Assembly (NCBI GenBank): GCA_036897095.1
Contig: JAYMSP010001064.1
Location: 1 to 36,674 of the forward strand
DNA length: 36,674 bases
From: Plantago elongata
Lineage: Eukaryota; Streptophyta; Magnoliopsida; Lamiales; Plantaginaceae
Direction of reading: 5' to 3'
Part shown: in pieces, positions 12,101-23,404 of the stretch
Layout of the letters: each line of letters opens with the position of its first letter
Position numbering within the stretch: position 1 is the first letter of the stretch
Made by a program: the position numbers and the translations under genes
The notes under the pieces: generated by a model
Database searches by the model: none
Seen by the model: the letters and a program-made list of their open reading frames with translations, nothing else
What the model was told of the DNA's origin: nothing

Positions 12101-15100
12101 CATCATCTGTTGATAATTTAAAATCAAGTCAAGATGTAAATAGGGAAAAGAAGGATAAACGACCGCTGAAAAAGAAAAAAGCTTCTGAAACAGTTGACAA
12201 TGTTCAAGTGGGGGTGATGAAGAAGAAACTGGAGAGTGCTGTTGAAACAAAGCAAATGAAAAGCCCGTTGGATGGCCACAAGAAGGTCTCATCTGCTGAT
12301 AATTTAACATCAGGTTCAGATGGTGAAAGGAAGGATAAACGGACGCTTGAAGAGAAAAAAGATTCTGAGACAGCTGACAATGTTCTAGTGAATCCTGAAG
12401 AAAATCCTGAGCATCAGAGTATCTTGAGGAAAAAAGTGAATGCCAAACGTGGCCGTGAGACTCCCGATGTCCTGAGCCCTGTGAAAATGTCCAAACATGC
12501 TATTGCCCAGGATACTAGCATGGTAAAAGCCCAAACGAGCAGGAAGAATCATTCTAAAGATCCTAATGTGAATAATGACAAAATAACCACCGTAGAGTCT
12601 AAAAGGTCATCATTAGGTGGGAAGGCTGAGAACCATAATCCTGCAAGAGTGCAGATGCACGAGGCCAACCCCAACCATTCCAGTGATGAAGATGATCTTC
12701 CTCCAATGAAACGCCATCGTCGAGCATTGGAAGCAAAGTCTAGTTCTTTGGCTTCTGAGATTAAATTGGGAACTCCTGCATTGCGTAAAAACGACCTGTT
12801 GCCTCCAAACAGAATTCGGTCTTCTGGGACGGTGCCAGCAAAGCGAAGAGCTGTCCTTATGTGTGATGATGATGAGGATGAATTGCCTAAAACTCCTGTT
12901 CATGGAGGATCTTCTAAAAAGGTTTCTGCTATTTCACGCGTGTCAGATTCAAAAAAGAAACTTGTGATGCAGGGTGAGAGTAATGTGATCAACAAATCGG
13001 TTTCAAGAAATTTTGTAGCCATTGATCGCTTGGCAGAACAAGCAAAAGTTGTTCGATTAACTAACAGAGGTGTTGTGCCAACAGCTCGGCAAGGGACAGA
13101 GAAGTTGAATAAAGATATATCACATGTGGATGTACCCCCTAGCACATTCCAGTCACAGCCTGAGAAGTTATCCTCCGTGGAGCCTAAAACAGCTATAGTT
13201 TCCCCTATAAAGTCTCCTCGAGCTACAATGAGTGCCAAACCATCAGCAGAGTCACAGAACAAGCTGTCTGCCAAGGGTACTGTCTCTGATAAGAAAGCTG
13301 CAGCAGGATCCCATATAGACCTTGCTTCAGCTGCTGAAAAGGCATCCCTTAATCAGTTAACAAATGAAAGAAGCAAACCAGCTTCTTCTGGGGAGAAGGG
13401 AGAATCTACCCCAAAGTCTGATTTTATTGACTCTGTTATGATGGTGGGGAATCCAACTGAAAGTGTTGCTTCACTTAGTGAAAGGTAATTAGTTGCCTTC
13501 AAAAGTAGATTACAATATTATGTCCTTGTATGATTTCTGCTCATGTTCAAATTTGCTATTGCTCAGGTTGGACTTCGCTAAAGACAAGAGAGCAGCATTT
13601 TCAGAATCAAAAACTCTAGACTCGGTTTCCATGAGAAATCTTATTGCTGCTGCTCAGGCCAGAAAAAAGCAAGCACATACCCAGAACTCATATGTAAATT
13701 CTCTTGGCCTTTCAGTTCACGACACTGACATGCTTGACCGTACCCCAAGTCCTGCCCCTGCCATGATAGCAGTCGAATCAACTAACACACTTCAACTGGA
13801 AGTTCAAGGTTCACATCCTTCATCCTTAAAGCAGCATGAGAATGAAGAGCAAGAGGAGCGGAGGGTAAGTTCAGGTCATCAGGCTACTGGAAGCTCCTTA
13901 AGTGGGGGAACAGAGGCAGCTGTTGCCCGTGATGCTTTCGAAGGAATGATTGAGACACTGTCTAGGACCAAAGAGAGTATAGGGCGTGCGACTCGTCTTG
14001 CAATTGACTGTGCGAAGTACGGCATTGCTAATGAGGTTAGCTTGTAACCTGTCAGTTGGTTCTTTTCAACAATGCCCTTCTCACATGCAAATGGTTTCTA
14101 CAACTAGTACCCCTTGCCCATTATCCCTTCAGTGGTTTTAGCTCTTGCGCTCACTATAGTTGTTCAATGCATGTATTGGTTCCTGTTTTTTATGTACCTA
14201 TGTCGATCTTCTGTTTTATGGAAGGGTATCTGACATATTGTGCATTTTCTTGGACAGTCTAACAACATTTATAACCCTTGATCCATGCAGGTGATGGAAC
14301 TTCTTATCAAGAAGTTGGAAAACGAGCGAAGTAATCACCGCAGAGTGGACCTATTTTTTCTAGTTGACTCGATAACTCAGTGTTCTCATCAAAAAGGTAG
14401 GGGAAGTACAAACATATTGTACTGGTAGTTAAAGTAACCTCTTTCTCACTACCTCTACCTCTTAGACACACACAAGACCCTTTGCTCCTGCTCCATCCTT
14501 GTTAGGAATTTGGGTGGGTGTAATACCTAGAGGCTGTCACTCCTCTGCATAGTCTTTTGCTCTGAAAAATATAGTCAAGTTACCTTCTCGTTGTATCTTT
14601 CTCATCCTCTGGAGTTTTCTGATTCTTGGCTGCTTATATGTTGTTTAGGGGTTGCAGGGGCTTCCTATATCCCCATTGTTCAAGCAGCATTGCCTCGTCT
14701 TATTGGAGCTGCTGCTCCTCCTGGATCGAGTGCGCAGGAAAATCGCCGTCAGTGTCATAAGGTGACTTCCTTTCCTGATAGTGTAATAAGGTGACTGATA
14801 TGCTTGAAAGCTAGGACTTATTTTCAGAATTGACAATTTACGAATAGGTATTGCGCTTGTGGCTTGAGAGAAAAATCTTGCCAGAATCCGTTCTGCGACG
14901 CTACATGGATGAAATAGGCGTTACAAAAGATGAAATCTCAGCTGGGTTTTTGCTCAGACGTCCTTCTAGAGAAGAGAGGGCCATTGATGATCCTATCAGA
15001 GAAATGGAAGGAATGTTTGTAGATGAGTATGGGAGGTCAGAAGTTTACTCCTGTACTCCTTTCCGCAATTCCTTCTCTTATGTTTCCTCTATTTTATTAT

Positions 15101-17442
15101 TTGTGGTGTGGCAGGTGCTCCATATTTTAGATTATGCTGTTCCTCTATTTCTGCTGTAGCATCAACATATAAAAACCAAACTAATTGAATTTGCTTTAGC
15201 TTCTGCAAATCTTGTCTAGATGTAAGTTGTAAAATTGTACATGTTTAAACCTGCTTTACTGGGCAAGATGATGTCTTACAAGCCATGAATATGCTGACTA
15301 TTTCTTATGATTTGTGGAATACATTTGTACCTTGGTGAGTTGTGATATTGGATTGGTAATATTAACTCAAGTAGTCAAGTTGTTCTGGCTTCTGATCTAA
15401 TATGCATGACTTTCTCCATCTTGTATTTTGGTGAGTTTACGTCATCTTTCATGCATATTTACCTTGTGCTGCTCTGATCTAAATATACATGCACTTTCCT
15501 CATCTTGTTTTGGTTTCAGCAATGCTACATTTCAGTTACCTGGATTGTTGTCAATTCGTGCATTCGACGAGGATGAAGATGAAGATGATTTTCCACTTTG
15601 TTTTAGCGGTAAAGTTGCAGATACCTCACCATCCTTGCATACCCCTGCACCAAGCACAGATCCTGAAAACAATCCTGTTACACCAAGTGACCGGCGCCAC
15701 TGCATCCTAGAGGATGTTGATGGCGAGCTTGAGATGGAAGATGTTTCTGGACATCCAAAGGATGAAAAGCCATTACTTGGCAATGTCAGTATTCAAACTG
15801 AGCATAATTCAAGTCGAGTGGTTGAATCAGGCTCCAGCATGCATGTTGAATCGCAGCCTTATCCTAATTCCCCGCCTCTTCCAGATGGCACCCCTCCTCC
15901 TACACCAGTTTTACCTACTTCACCACCTCCACCCCTCTCACCGCCTCTGCCACCTCCACCATCATCATCTCCGTCTCCGCCGCCGCCGCCGCCACCAGCA
16001 CCACCACAGCAACATATGTTCCTTCCTCCACCATGCCCTGTTCCTCCTCCACCATATGCTGCACCATTACCATCTGTTGGTCCTCCACTAACTGCTGGTC
16101 GCCCCCCAGCTTTGCTTTCCCAGCAGCCGCTGCAACATCAGCCAGTATTCATGTCCCAACACATGCCACCTCTAGCTCCTTTAGCACGAGATATCGGTAG
16201 CATGCCTGCAGTAAGTTCTATGAATGCAATATATTCTCTGCCTTTCTCTGTTTATCCACAAAGAATATTGATGTCTGTTCGAAACTTGAAATTTATGAAC
16301 TTTTGCATTTCCAGGGAAATCACCGTCCCCTCATGGTTCCTAACCAGGGGTCTCATTTTGATTCATCCCTGAAAAGTGACGTAATGTCACAGCAATCATC
16401 CTGCTTCCCATCGGCTGGGATCAACAATGCACAAGAAACAAATGTTTATAATGCAGCAAGGCCCGTAGAATATGGACAGGTGAATACCCAACAAAGGCAA
16501 CAGTTTGTGCCTGTTGCCCCACCATTTGCACAGCGGCCTTTGCATCCTGAACGCCCACCACAGTTTCCACCGAATCATTTTTCGTATGGGAACTCTGCAC
16601 CTCAATATCACTATCCCCCCTATCAAATGCCGAATTTTCCTGATGGTTCTAGGAGAAGTGCTGGTGATGAACAATGGCGTATGAAAGCAAAGGAGTTGAA
16701 TTCAGATGGTCCGCGTGGTGGGTGGATGACAGCAGTGAGATCGAGCTCTGGTCCTTATCCCCATGAAGGTGTGTCTTACTTTCTTTTGCTATGTAAAAAA
16801 GCATCCTGTTATAATTAAGAGCTCTTGCTGCCTTCCAGTGATTGTTTTTCTGCTCATATTTAAGTGTTAGTGTCTAACTATCGTGTATGATATTATATTA
16901 AATTTGTTTTAAGGGAATGACTTATGAATATACCAGGGGTTATTGTCTTCTACCTTGTGTTATAGTCTTACTGGTATACTGTTTTATTCTGCGGAACTGG
17001 TTCTTTGAGGTGAAGAGAAAGTTTGACATGGCAGGTTTCTTTATCTGTTGCTCTCTATTAACTGCAGCATTGTTCTGCACGTGTGCTTCTTGTTCTTTTT
17101 TCAGTGTGGTTTGAACCAGTGGTCAATGCTATTGTTGATCGCTCTAAAATTGATTTTAGTTTTGGGCCCATGATCATTTACAATTATTGTGGCAGGTTAT
17201 TACGGACAGCCCACTGAAAGACCGCCTCTAGGTGCTGTTCCTTTTCAACCCTCTAGACCAGATACTTTACCAACTATTGCTCCCATCCCAGGTGGTCTTC
17301 ATAAGCTGTTGGTTGCCCCACGTATCTCATAAATGCAGATGTATGCTGATCCAACATTCGGTTGTATTTTGTCACAGTTCATGGTGCTTCTATGATGTCA
17401 GGCCGACCAGATATGTCTTCAGTCAGTTGGAGGCCAGCTTAA
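9137..17442 (+). CDS. HUA2-like (HULK family): HUA2-like PWWP/CID pre-mRNA processing protein (11 coding exons)
   Basis: The spliced frame is 9137-9244, 10493-10569, 11199-13484, 13567-14035, 14291-14396, 14649-14761, 14848-15035, 15520-16210, 16315-16768, 17196-17291 and 17378-17442. All junctions are GT-AG and phases agree throughout, giving 1,550 aa (Arabidopsis HUA2 is about 1,390). Residues 16 to about 115 are a PWWP domain (GDLVLAKVKGFPHWPAK, then FGTGEIAFV). A long Ser/Lys-rich disordered region with basic nuclear-localisation-like patches (KRHRR near 565) follows. About 947-1085 is a CID/RPR domain (VDLFFLVDSITQCSHQKG), followed by REMEGMFVDEYG. A proline-rich tract covers about 1230-1330, and the protein ends in RPDMSSVSWRPA, a family hallmark. 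HUA2 proteins are nuclear; in Arabidopsis HUA2 promotes AGAMOUS pre-mRNA processing and supports FLC-clade repressor expression, delaying flowering. The gene looks intact. Confidence 0.96.
10224..10461. repeat. tandem duplication in HUA2-like intron 1
   Basis: 10224-10335 and 10343-10461 are diverged copies of about 115 bp. Both run from an AATTGCTATT/AACTGCTATT phrase through GGTCTTAT, TTCTTCTT, TTTGCAGT-like and GTTCTCTACAT to CACTGGCAAGCCT. Confidence 0.8.
11791..12393 (+). repeat. three diverged coding repeats inside HUA2-like exon 3
   Basis: The disordered region contains about three copies of a roughly 70-residue unit, beginning near 11791, 11995 and 12220. Shared blocks, in order, are KGAGSRN, SAIS.ENA, P(V/L)(D/H)GHK, VSS..NL, ERKDK and KKDSE. 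Copy 3 lacks the KGAGSRN/SAIS block and is shorter. The repeats keep frame, so they expand the linker between the PWWP and CID domains. They help explain the length above Arabidopsis HUA2. Confidence 0.85.
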
Positions 17443-18600
17443 GAGTTACTCTTATGGACTGGATATATGGTGAGTCGTCTTTGGTATTTTTTTAATATAA
17501 AGCACTATCTTGCAAAACTGCCTCATAACTCTAAACTCTAAAGTAGTATTTTCCACAATTCAAGGTTCCATTTGGTTTTTGTTGACCGGCTTTTAGCATT
17601 TGTTTGGCTATCTTAATCCTAAACGATAATGAAAATTTTATTTAAAAAAATTATATTATGTAGTACGTATGTATAATCATTATACTTTCATAATGAATTA
17701 TTTTTAGATTGTTTTTACTGTATGGTTTAGGATTAACTTAGAGTCAAACTAAGGTTATTAAAAGTCAGTTGAAATCAAATGAGAACTTTGATTCGGGACG
17801 GTGGAACTATAGCATTACAGTGTGAATACTACTTTGTTCAGTGCAAGGTTGAAATTTGTTTTTGCTAGAGAAGGTATGTCCTAGAACTATAATATGCTAG
17901 AATGCATTACAATACTCATCTATCTAACACTTACCCTGAATCAGTCACTTCTCTTGTTGGTTTCTTTTGCAATCAAGAATATAAAGTATTACTTGAACAA
18001 GAATAAAATGTTACCATGTGGATGGTTAGATTTGTCATTCATTCAACAAGTGCTAGGTGTGAATCTTAATCATATAACCCACATCATGTGCATATAAATT
18101 TGTTTCGTTTTCTGATTATAATATGGTTGCTCATATGTACAGTTTTAATTTGAATTGAATTATTGTGCAGTGCGAACATTGTCAAAACTACTATAGGAAG
18201 ACAGTGATCCTTCTCGTTAGTGTTAACTGATTCTATGTTTTTCTGTCCGCAGGTTATAGTTGGTGGTGCAGGGAGAACTGGTGTAATTTACTAGAAGAGT
18301 TTACTCTCGTCACAAAGTGGGATGGAATTGTTGAGACGTTGTAGAGAAATCCTTGGAAGGGTTGTGTATATTAAAATTTTTGCTGACAAATGCATCCCCG
18401 AATACATACTTCTAAAACGTAAGACTTTTTTAGCTCATTAATCCTGCTGACTCATGTAATTACTTTATATAAAAAGATAGTAAAGATACAGTTACTGACC
18501 TTCAGTTCTTGTTCACCCTCCCCTTACGTTGAGGCCCTCATATGCATCTTTTTACCACATGTTTTGTCTTTTTTTGGTGCTGATGCTTGTGATTGGATAG
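17443..18600 (+). other. HUA2-like 3' UTR with probable intron
   Basis: After the TAA at 17440-17442 the exon seems to end at 17469 before GTGAGT. A good acceptor (TGTCCGCAG) ends at 18252, giving a 783-nt 3' UTR intron. The stop is 27 nt from that junction. No dependable polyadenylation signal position can be fixed, so the 3' end is approximate. Confidence 0.5.
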
Positions 18601-21080
18601 CATACTGAAATATTTTGTTTGAGATATATTTCCGCTAGATGTTTGTTACTTGTGCCTTTATAATTGCAAAAGCATTTTTAGGTGGTGAATTTATGTGGTT
18701 ATATCTGTCTCCATGGTGTGTTCAAGTTTATGCCAATCTCTCAGTAACATTTCAGTGGGAGGTTATTGATGTTTAATAAGTGTTATTCATTCTGGAAACT
18801 ATGGAGTATTAATCGGGCTAGCTGTCAATTGGCGCGTGGCCTCAGACAACCTGCTGGTTGATTTGGTGTTTACTTCATAAAACTTCCATAGTTATTCTAC
18901 CGTTGCATTTGCACAATCAATAGCCAGTGATTAAACATAATGGGACTAAACTGTGGCCGTGCAATATTGGAACTTTACTGGAATGGCAGATTAATCTTAA
19001 CCAAATTTGTTTCAGTTTTAAGCTGTTGCATAGAGCACTTTTTTCAAATTGTAAAAATGTTTCGAATATTTCTGATAGAAAAATATTTCTAAAGAGTAAA
19101 GTGGGTGCAAATCTTTTCGAGAGTACTATTTTCAAATATTTTGAGAGTTTATAAATGAAATAAATAATGCTCTCTTATTGATGTGTGAGTTAAGTAGGCA
19201 CTTGAGAGGATGTATTTCAATTTTTTTCAATTTTTTGATATGGAATATTTTACTAGTATAATATTTCAATCTCCGTGAAACTGAAAGTATTGTACGTACT
19301 TGTAAGTTGTAACATCCATTTTGTACTGGTTTAATGACACGCCAATAGAAGTATAAAAATAATCATGTACTACAGGTTGTTAAAAATGTCAAATGTATCG
19401 TAAGATACTAACCTACACGTCTATACCTGCAAAAAATTTGGAAAGAAAACAATGTGATGAAAAGTAAATTTGCGATCAAGTTTTTCAAGAAGTTATTTTC
19501 ATCCATGATAATAGAAAAAATAGTTTTTAGACGAAAAAACACTGATTAAATACTTAAAATGGTGGTATTACCCAATATGCCATGGAATATTAGTGTTGAT
19601 TATTAATTGCAGTGGATTAACGTTAACTAAACAACCAGGAGCTGGAGCTAAGGATGTGATCTAACATTTACCATTTTCAGAATTATTGCTGTCATGAGTT
19701 CTTGACTGTTCTGCAGTACTACATTTGAGGCGAAATCTGGTTTAAAGATTACATATATGGGGTATAGTTGTTCATGTTCCGTGTATATTCCAAGTCGGAG
19801 TGGAGCACAGAAAGTATAGGCGAATTTTCTTTCCTGCGTATACTGGACCACAGAAAGTCATCGATGTGTTTCACTGACAGTAGAGAACCTTATGCTTTTC
19901 ACTGCCAGGACTGAAATGGGATTAAAGCTTGATGATCTTGTACGAGTAATTTTGCCGCACACTATAGAACTGTTGAGATGTTGAGCTTTCATGCGTTCAA
20001 TGTAAGGTGAGTGTTCTGATGATTTACAGTACATGTGTCTACCGTCTAGTCCTGTGACATCAGCTCTAGAATTAGTCATTTTTGGCATGTTTTGTGCTTA
20101 TGTAATACTTTCTGGATATATCTTGTTATGTATAGTAATTTAGTTCTCGATGGTAGTTGATAACTACCATTAAATTATGTTTCAAAGATGTCAACACTGG
20201 CCAACGTTCAGCTGTATTAGAAGGCTATAAGTTTGTTTCACTCGTTTGGGTGTCTGGTTTGAGCTAGAATTCATAGCTATCCATGTCAAATACGCATCTG
20301 GTTCCGGTGAACGGGTATTGTTTGTATCATCAAAGCAGTCGTAGACTTGTAGTGATAACTCCGTGGTGAATGCAATCTGATCTTTCAAGGAAACATCATC
20401 CATCATATGTACCTAGATTTCAAGGAATCAAGAACATGCTATTCCGGCAGATTTCACTATGTGCCACCAGGTAATCTTTCGAACAACTCTAGTGCTACAC
20501 TGCTTCTCTGTGACTTATTAATTAATAACTCATAAGTCGACTGGGACGATCTTGTTAACAGATGCGGAAATTTTCATTTCACGATTAGGGTAACGGCTAA
20601 GTCATTTCACAGTTGCATCTTCTTCTACTTGTCTGTCGTGAAAAGATTGAAAATTAAGGCTTCTGCATGAATAACAGACCCAGTTTCTCTAACATAGTTT
20701 GCGTTATTGTGTCTGTTTTTTGCTGACAATGATCCAGTTCCGAGTCACAACACCCCCGTAACTACAGTAAAGTAAGAGGAAACGATAAAAATACCACGTT
20801 CTGAAATTCCATCAGAACGAATGGGTATTGGGATATCAATTGTTTCTCAGCAGAGGAATATCTCCTGTTTGAGCTGCACAGTTCCAGTCTGATGAACCTC
20901 CTAAATCACAGCTTCTGTACATTATCTGTCGTGTAGGATGATGATAATGACGTTGAGAAACAATATTATCCATCTTCCCAATCACAACAATACAACATAC
21001 AAGCATGCAACGTGACTACGTGAGCGATAGAGTCCGATAGGTGGTTAATTCGGGGGCTTGGATATAGATGAACTGTTGAT
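18600..21080. other. region without recognised gene
   Basis: 18.6-19.6 kb is AT-rich and featureless. 19.62-21.0 kb has higher G+C and contains three consecutive minus-strand open frames (20406-20191, 20088-19858, 19851-19648) with unbiased amino-acid composition. None matches a family I know, and they are not obviously connected by splice sites. A broken gene, a multi-exon minus-strand gene or a non-coding transcript remain possible. Confidence 0.35.
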
Positions 21081-21106
21081 AGTAATTGGTTGTGGTATGT
21101 TGCAAA

Positions 21107-21150
21107 GTCCCACATCATAAAAAAAGATATAGTGAAGTCAGTATATATAT
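21107..21150 (+). promoter_or_regulatory. USE + TATA Pol III promoter of the deleted MRP RNA copy
   Basis: The upstream sequence element GTCCCACATCA (21107-21117) matches the plant snRNA consensus RTCCCACATCG at 10 of 11 positions. The TATATATAT box is at 21142-21150 after a 24-nt spacer. Known plant snRNA promoters with this shorter spacing use Pol III, while Pol II ones have about 10 nt more. Confidence 0.85.
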
Positions 21151-21175
21151 GTTGTATGTTGCATAACGAAATAAT

Positions 21176-21264
21176 GAACCAGTAGATGAGGTGATTCGGC
21201 CACGATTATATGATAAGGTTCAGGAAAGTCCCCGGGCGGGGCTTACTCTCTCCTGGTTTCAATT
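21176..21264 (+). ncRNA. internally deleted RNase MRP RNA copy (mini-MRP)
   Basis: The segment aligns to the MRP RNA gene at 26821-27070 with few substitutions, except that one continuous 165-nt block is missing. CR-I (GGAAAGTCCCCGG) runs directly into CR-V (CGGGGCTTAC). The 5' end GAACCAG (21176-21182) can still pair with CTGGTTTC (21253-21260), with a TTTTTT terminator starting at 21263. The predicted transcript is about 88 nt and would keep P1, the P3 arm and P4 while losing the whole specificity domain. The promoter is intact in sequence. It is either a pseudogene that may still be transcribed or an RNA with another role. Nothing shows function. Confidence 0.8.
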
Positions 21265-21430
21265 TTTTCCCATCAGAATTCACATAATATGTGAACAGAA
21301 CAGAACTTTCAATTTTTTCCCATCAGAATTCACATAATATGTGAACAGAACAGAACTTTCAATTTTTTCCCATCAGAATTCACATAATATGTGAACAGAA
21401 CAGAACTTTCAATTTTTTCCCATCAGAATT
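21261..21430. repeat. 50-bp tandem array, 3.4 perfect copies
   Basis: Identical 50-bp units lie at 21261-21310, 21311-21360 and 21361-21410, with a 20-bp partial copy at 21411-21430. Each holds a T6 run, a CACATAATATGTG palindrome and GAACAGAAC. The last two are the stretch just before CR-V in the full-length MRP gene. The array is therefore derived from the MRP 3' region, and its perfect identity implies recent expansion. In the unit, GAACAGAAC is followed by TTTC without CR-V. Confidence 0.95.
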
Positions 21431-21639
21431 CAACCTGGCAGACCACTTCTTCTGTAGTTTTGGCTCAAAATTTCACCATAAAACTGGAGAAGATAGATAT
21501 ATATATATATGCAGTTCCGTGCCGAGCAGCTGAAGTTTCTTTTACTGTGAACAGTCAGAAGTTTACCATGCTGCAAAAAGATTACACTACAACTTGAACA
21601 TCTTATTAAATGAACAGAACGGGGCAGAGACGAATTGAA

Positions 21640-23130
21640 CAATTAATAAAACTCAACTCGACTCGACTAATAATTATATCAGTTAAATACTGTGTTATAA
21701 AAGTAGAATTATATGTATTTTTTTATATGATTAAATATAATGTGAGTTCAATAATATTAAGCCCTTATTAAAATATAGTATTGGGAATTCAGTACTGAAA
21801 CATAGAAATAATTTGACCGACACAGAATCTGCTTTGATAATATTAAATTAATATACTAATGATGTGATCGTATGAAAGCAATATGTTGTGATTGTCAATT
21901 GTGCGCTGGGAGAGTGTGATTTCAAGTTGTAGTAGACCGGCCTAGCTCGTCGGTGGAATTTGGGATGCTTCAAAATTCTATAACAAAACGCCATTGACCC
22001 GACCCGACCCGAAAAATTAAAAAAAATCCTACTACCATTCTTTTAGTTTACTTTCAGATTTCAAAGCAACAACACTATTAATACATCGTGTTGACCTTTT
22101 TGTTCTTCTAACGTTATTCTATACACTTGCTAATTGCTATGCGATGTAAATCAAATTATATACTTCTTTATTACTAGATAAACGTTATAAATGAAAATTT
22201 AGGGTAAGGCCTATGATTAAACCTAGTCGGAATGGATGGTATTCGGCACGAAGGTACGAGTAGTTTTCATGTGTTTGAATAATAGTTTGTCAATGATATC
22301 TTAATGATTTTTTTAAAATCTGAATATATGACATAATATCATTTAACTTATCACACTAATTAACATAATGGAAGATATCTTAACATACATATCATATTGT
22401 GCATGACTAAAATTGAAACGTGAGTCATATTTGAATCACATTTATCATAATAACACAATACTTATATCATGTAAAAAGAGAAAAGAAGTGTTACTTAATA
22501 TTTCATCAACCACTACTTATAACATCAAATGTCGCATCACTATTAACTGCCATGCTAACTAATTAATACTCCTCTCCGTCTCGTTCGAAATGAAATAATT
22601 TTTCGTTTTGAATATTCCATCAAAATGAAATAATTTTTCATTTATGAAATAACTTCACAATACAACTTTTTTTCAACCACACACTATTAGACCCGCATAT
22701 ATTTTTCTATCTCAAACTCAATCTTAACCATATACTACATATTTTTCGTAAAACTATTACATTTTGAGATATGTTTCATTTCAAATGGAAAAGAGGGAGT
22801 ACATATAACCACATATCATAACGAATTTATATACATTAATGTAATTTAACGTATATTAACTTATGAACTATTTTATTTTCATAAATTTCAATTACCATGA
22901 AAAATAACCGATTCGAGTCAATAAATGATTAAATAAAATGAATTTATAAGTCAAAATATCTTAAAGAACAAGTTCACCAAATTGTACTAGGAAATATAAA
23001 AACACCACACAGCCCAAGTCTGACTTAGAAAATAAATAAATGTAAGGGTATTAAATGAAGATATATCAATCTATGAAACGCATTAAATATTTAAATTACA
23101 ATATTACATTTCTTTTACGAGTACATATGT
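21640..23130. other. AT-rich intergenic region
   Basis: No gene is seen. It contains short CTCGA and CCCGA microrepeats (near 21655 and 21996) and the Stowaway MITE listed below, and it leads into the LysM gene promoter. Confidence 0.6.
22567..22801. mobile_element. Stowaway-like MITE
   Basis: It has TA at both ends (22567-22568 and 22800-22801) and imperfect terminal inverted repeats. The left end reads CTCCTCTCCGTCTCGTTCGA and the inverse of the right end reads CTCCCTCTTTTCCATTTGA. Both then continue with AATGAAA. A CTCCCTC-type end with a TA duplication is the Tc1/mariner Stowaway signature. There is no coding capacity. Confidence 0.75.
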
Positions 23131-23139
23131 TATATATAT
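23131..23139 (+). promoter_or_regulatory. probable TATA box of the LysM gene
   Basis: TATATATAT is about 270 nt before the start codon. It is followed by a T/C-rich leader with CAACAACAACAA near 23280, as in many plant leaders. The start site is not determined. Confidence 0.45.
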
Positions 23140-23174
23140 TTATTTATTTATTTATACCTGATGAAGCGAAGTTT

Positions 23175-23402
23175 ATGCCAGAAAGAAAAAGAAAGCTTGA
23201 AGAAAATCAAGATCTGACAACACCTTTCCAACTCTTTCTTTCTTTCTCCTCCAATTCTCCCATTTTCCATCACCATCACAACAACAACAATGTTGTTACT
23301 CATTGCATACTCAATCATTCCTTCCATTTTCTGAACACAACAATTTTCTCAAACAATTGCACAACCAGCATAAGTAACATTAGGGGATTCATTCTTCGTT
23401 GA
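23175..23402 (+). other. candidate 75-codon upstream ORF of the LysM gene
   Basis: ATG 23175 opens 75 codons that stop at TGA 23400-23402, two nucleotides before the main ATG at 23405. A second small upstream ORF of 14 codons (23290-23334) overlaps it in another frame. Whether 23175 is in the transcript depends on the start site: the TATA box would place it near 23160-23170. The position suggests translational control by reinitiation. The peptide resembles nothing I know. Confidence 0.35.
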
Positions 23403-23404
23403 TT

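Noticed and set aside
11518-13274. Several minus-strand open frames of 80-135 codons under HUA2-like exon 3
   Set aside because: They are antisense shadows of a long, conserved, spliced coding exon with correct phases.
15489-16091. Leu/His-rich plus-strand frames overlapping HUA2-like exon 8
   Set aside because: They are out-of-frame readings of the proline-rich exon. The frame with conserved SNATFQLPG and the Pro tract is the real one.
21261-21430. Regular repeats that could suggest a CRISPR array
   Set aside because: The copies are contiguous 50-bp tandem units with no unique spacers, in a plant nuclear context.
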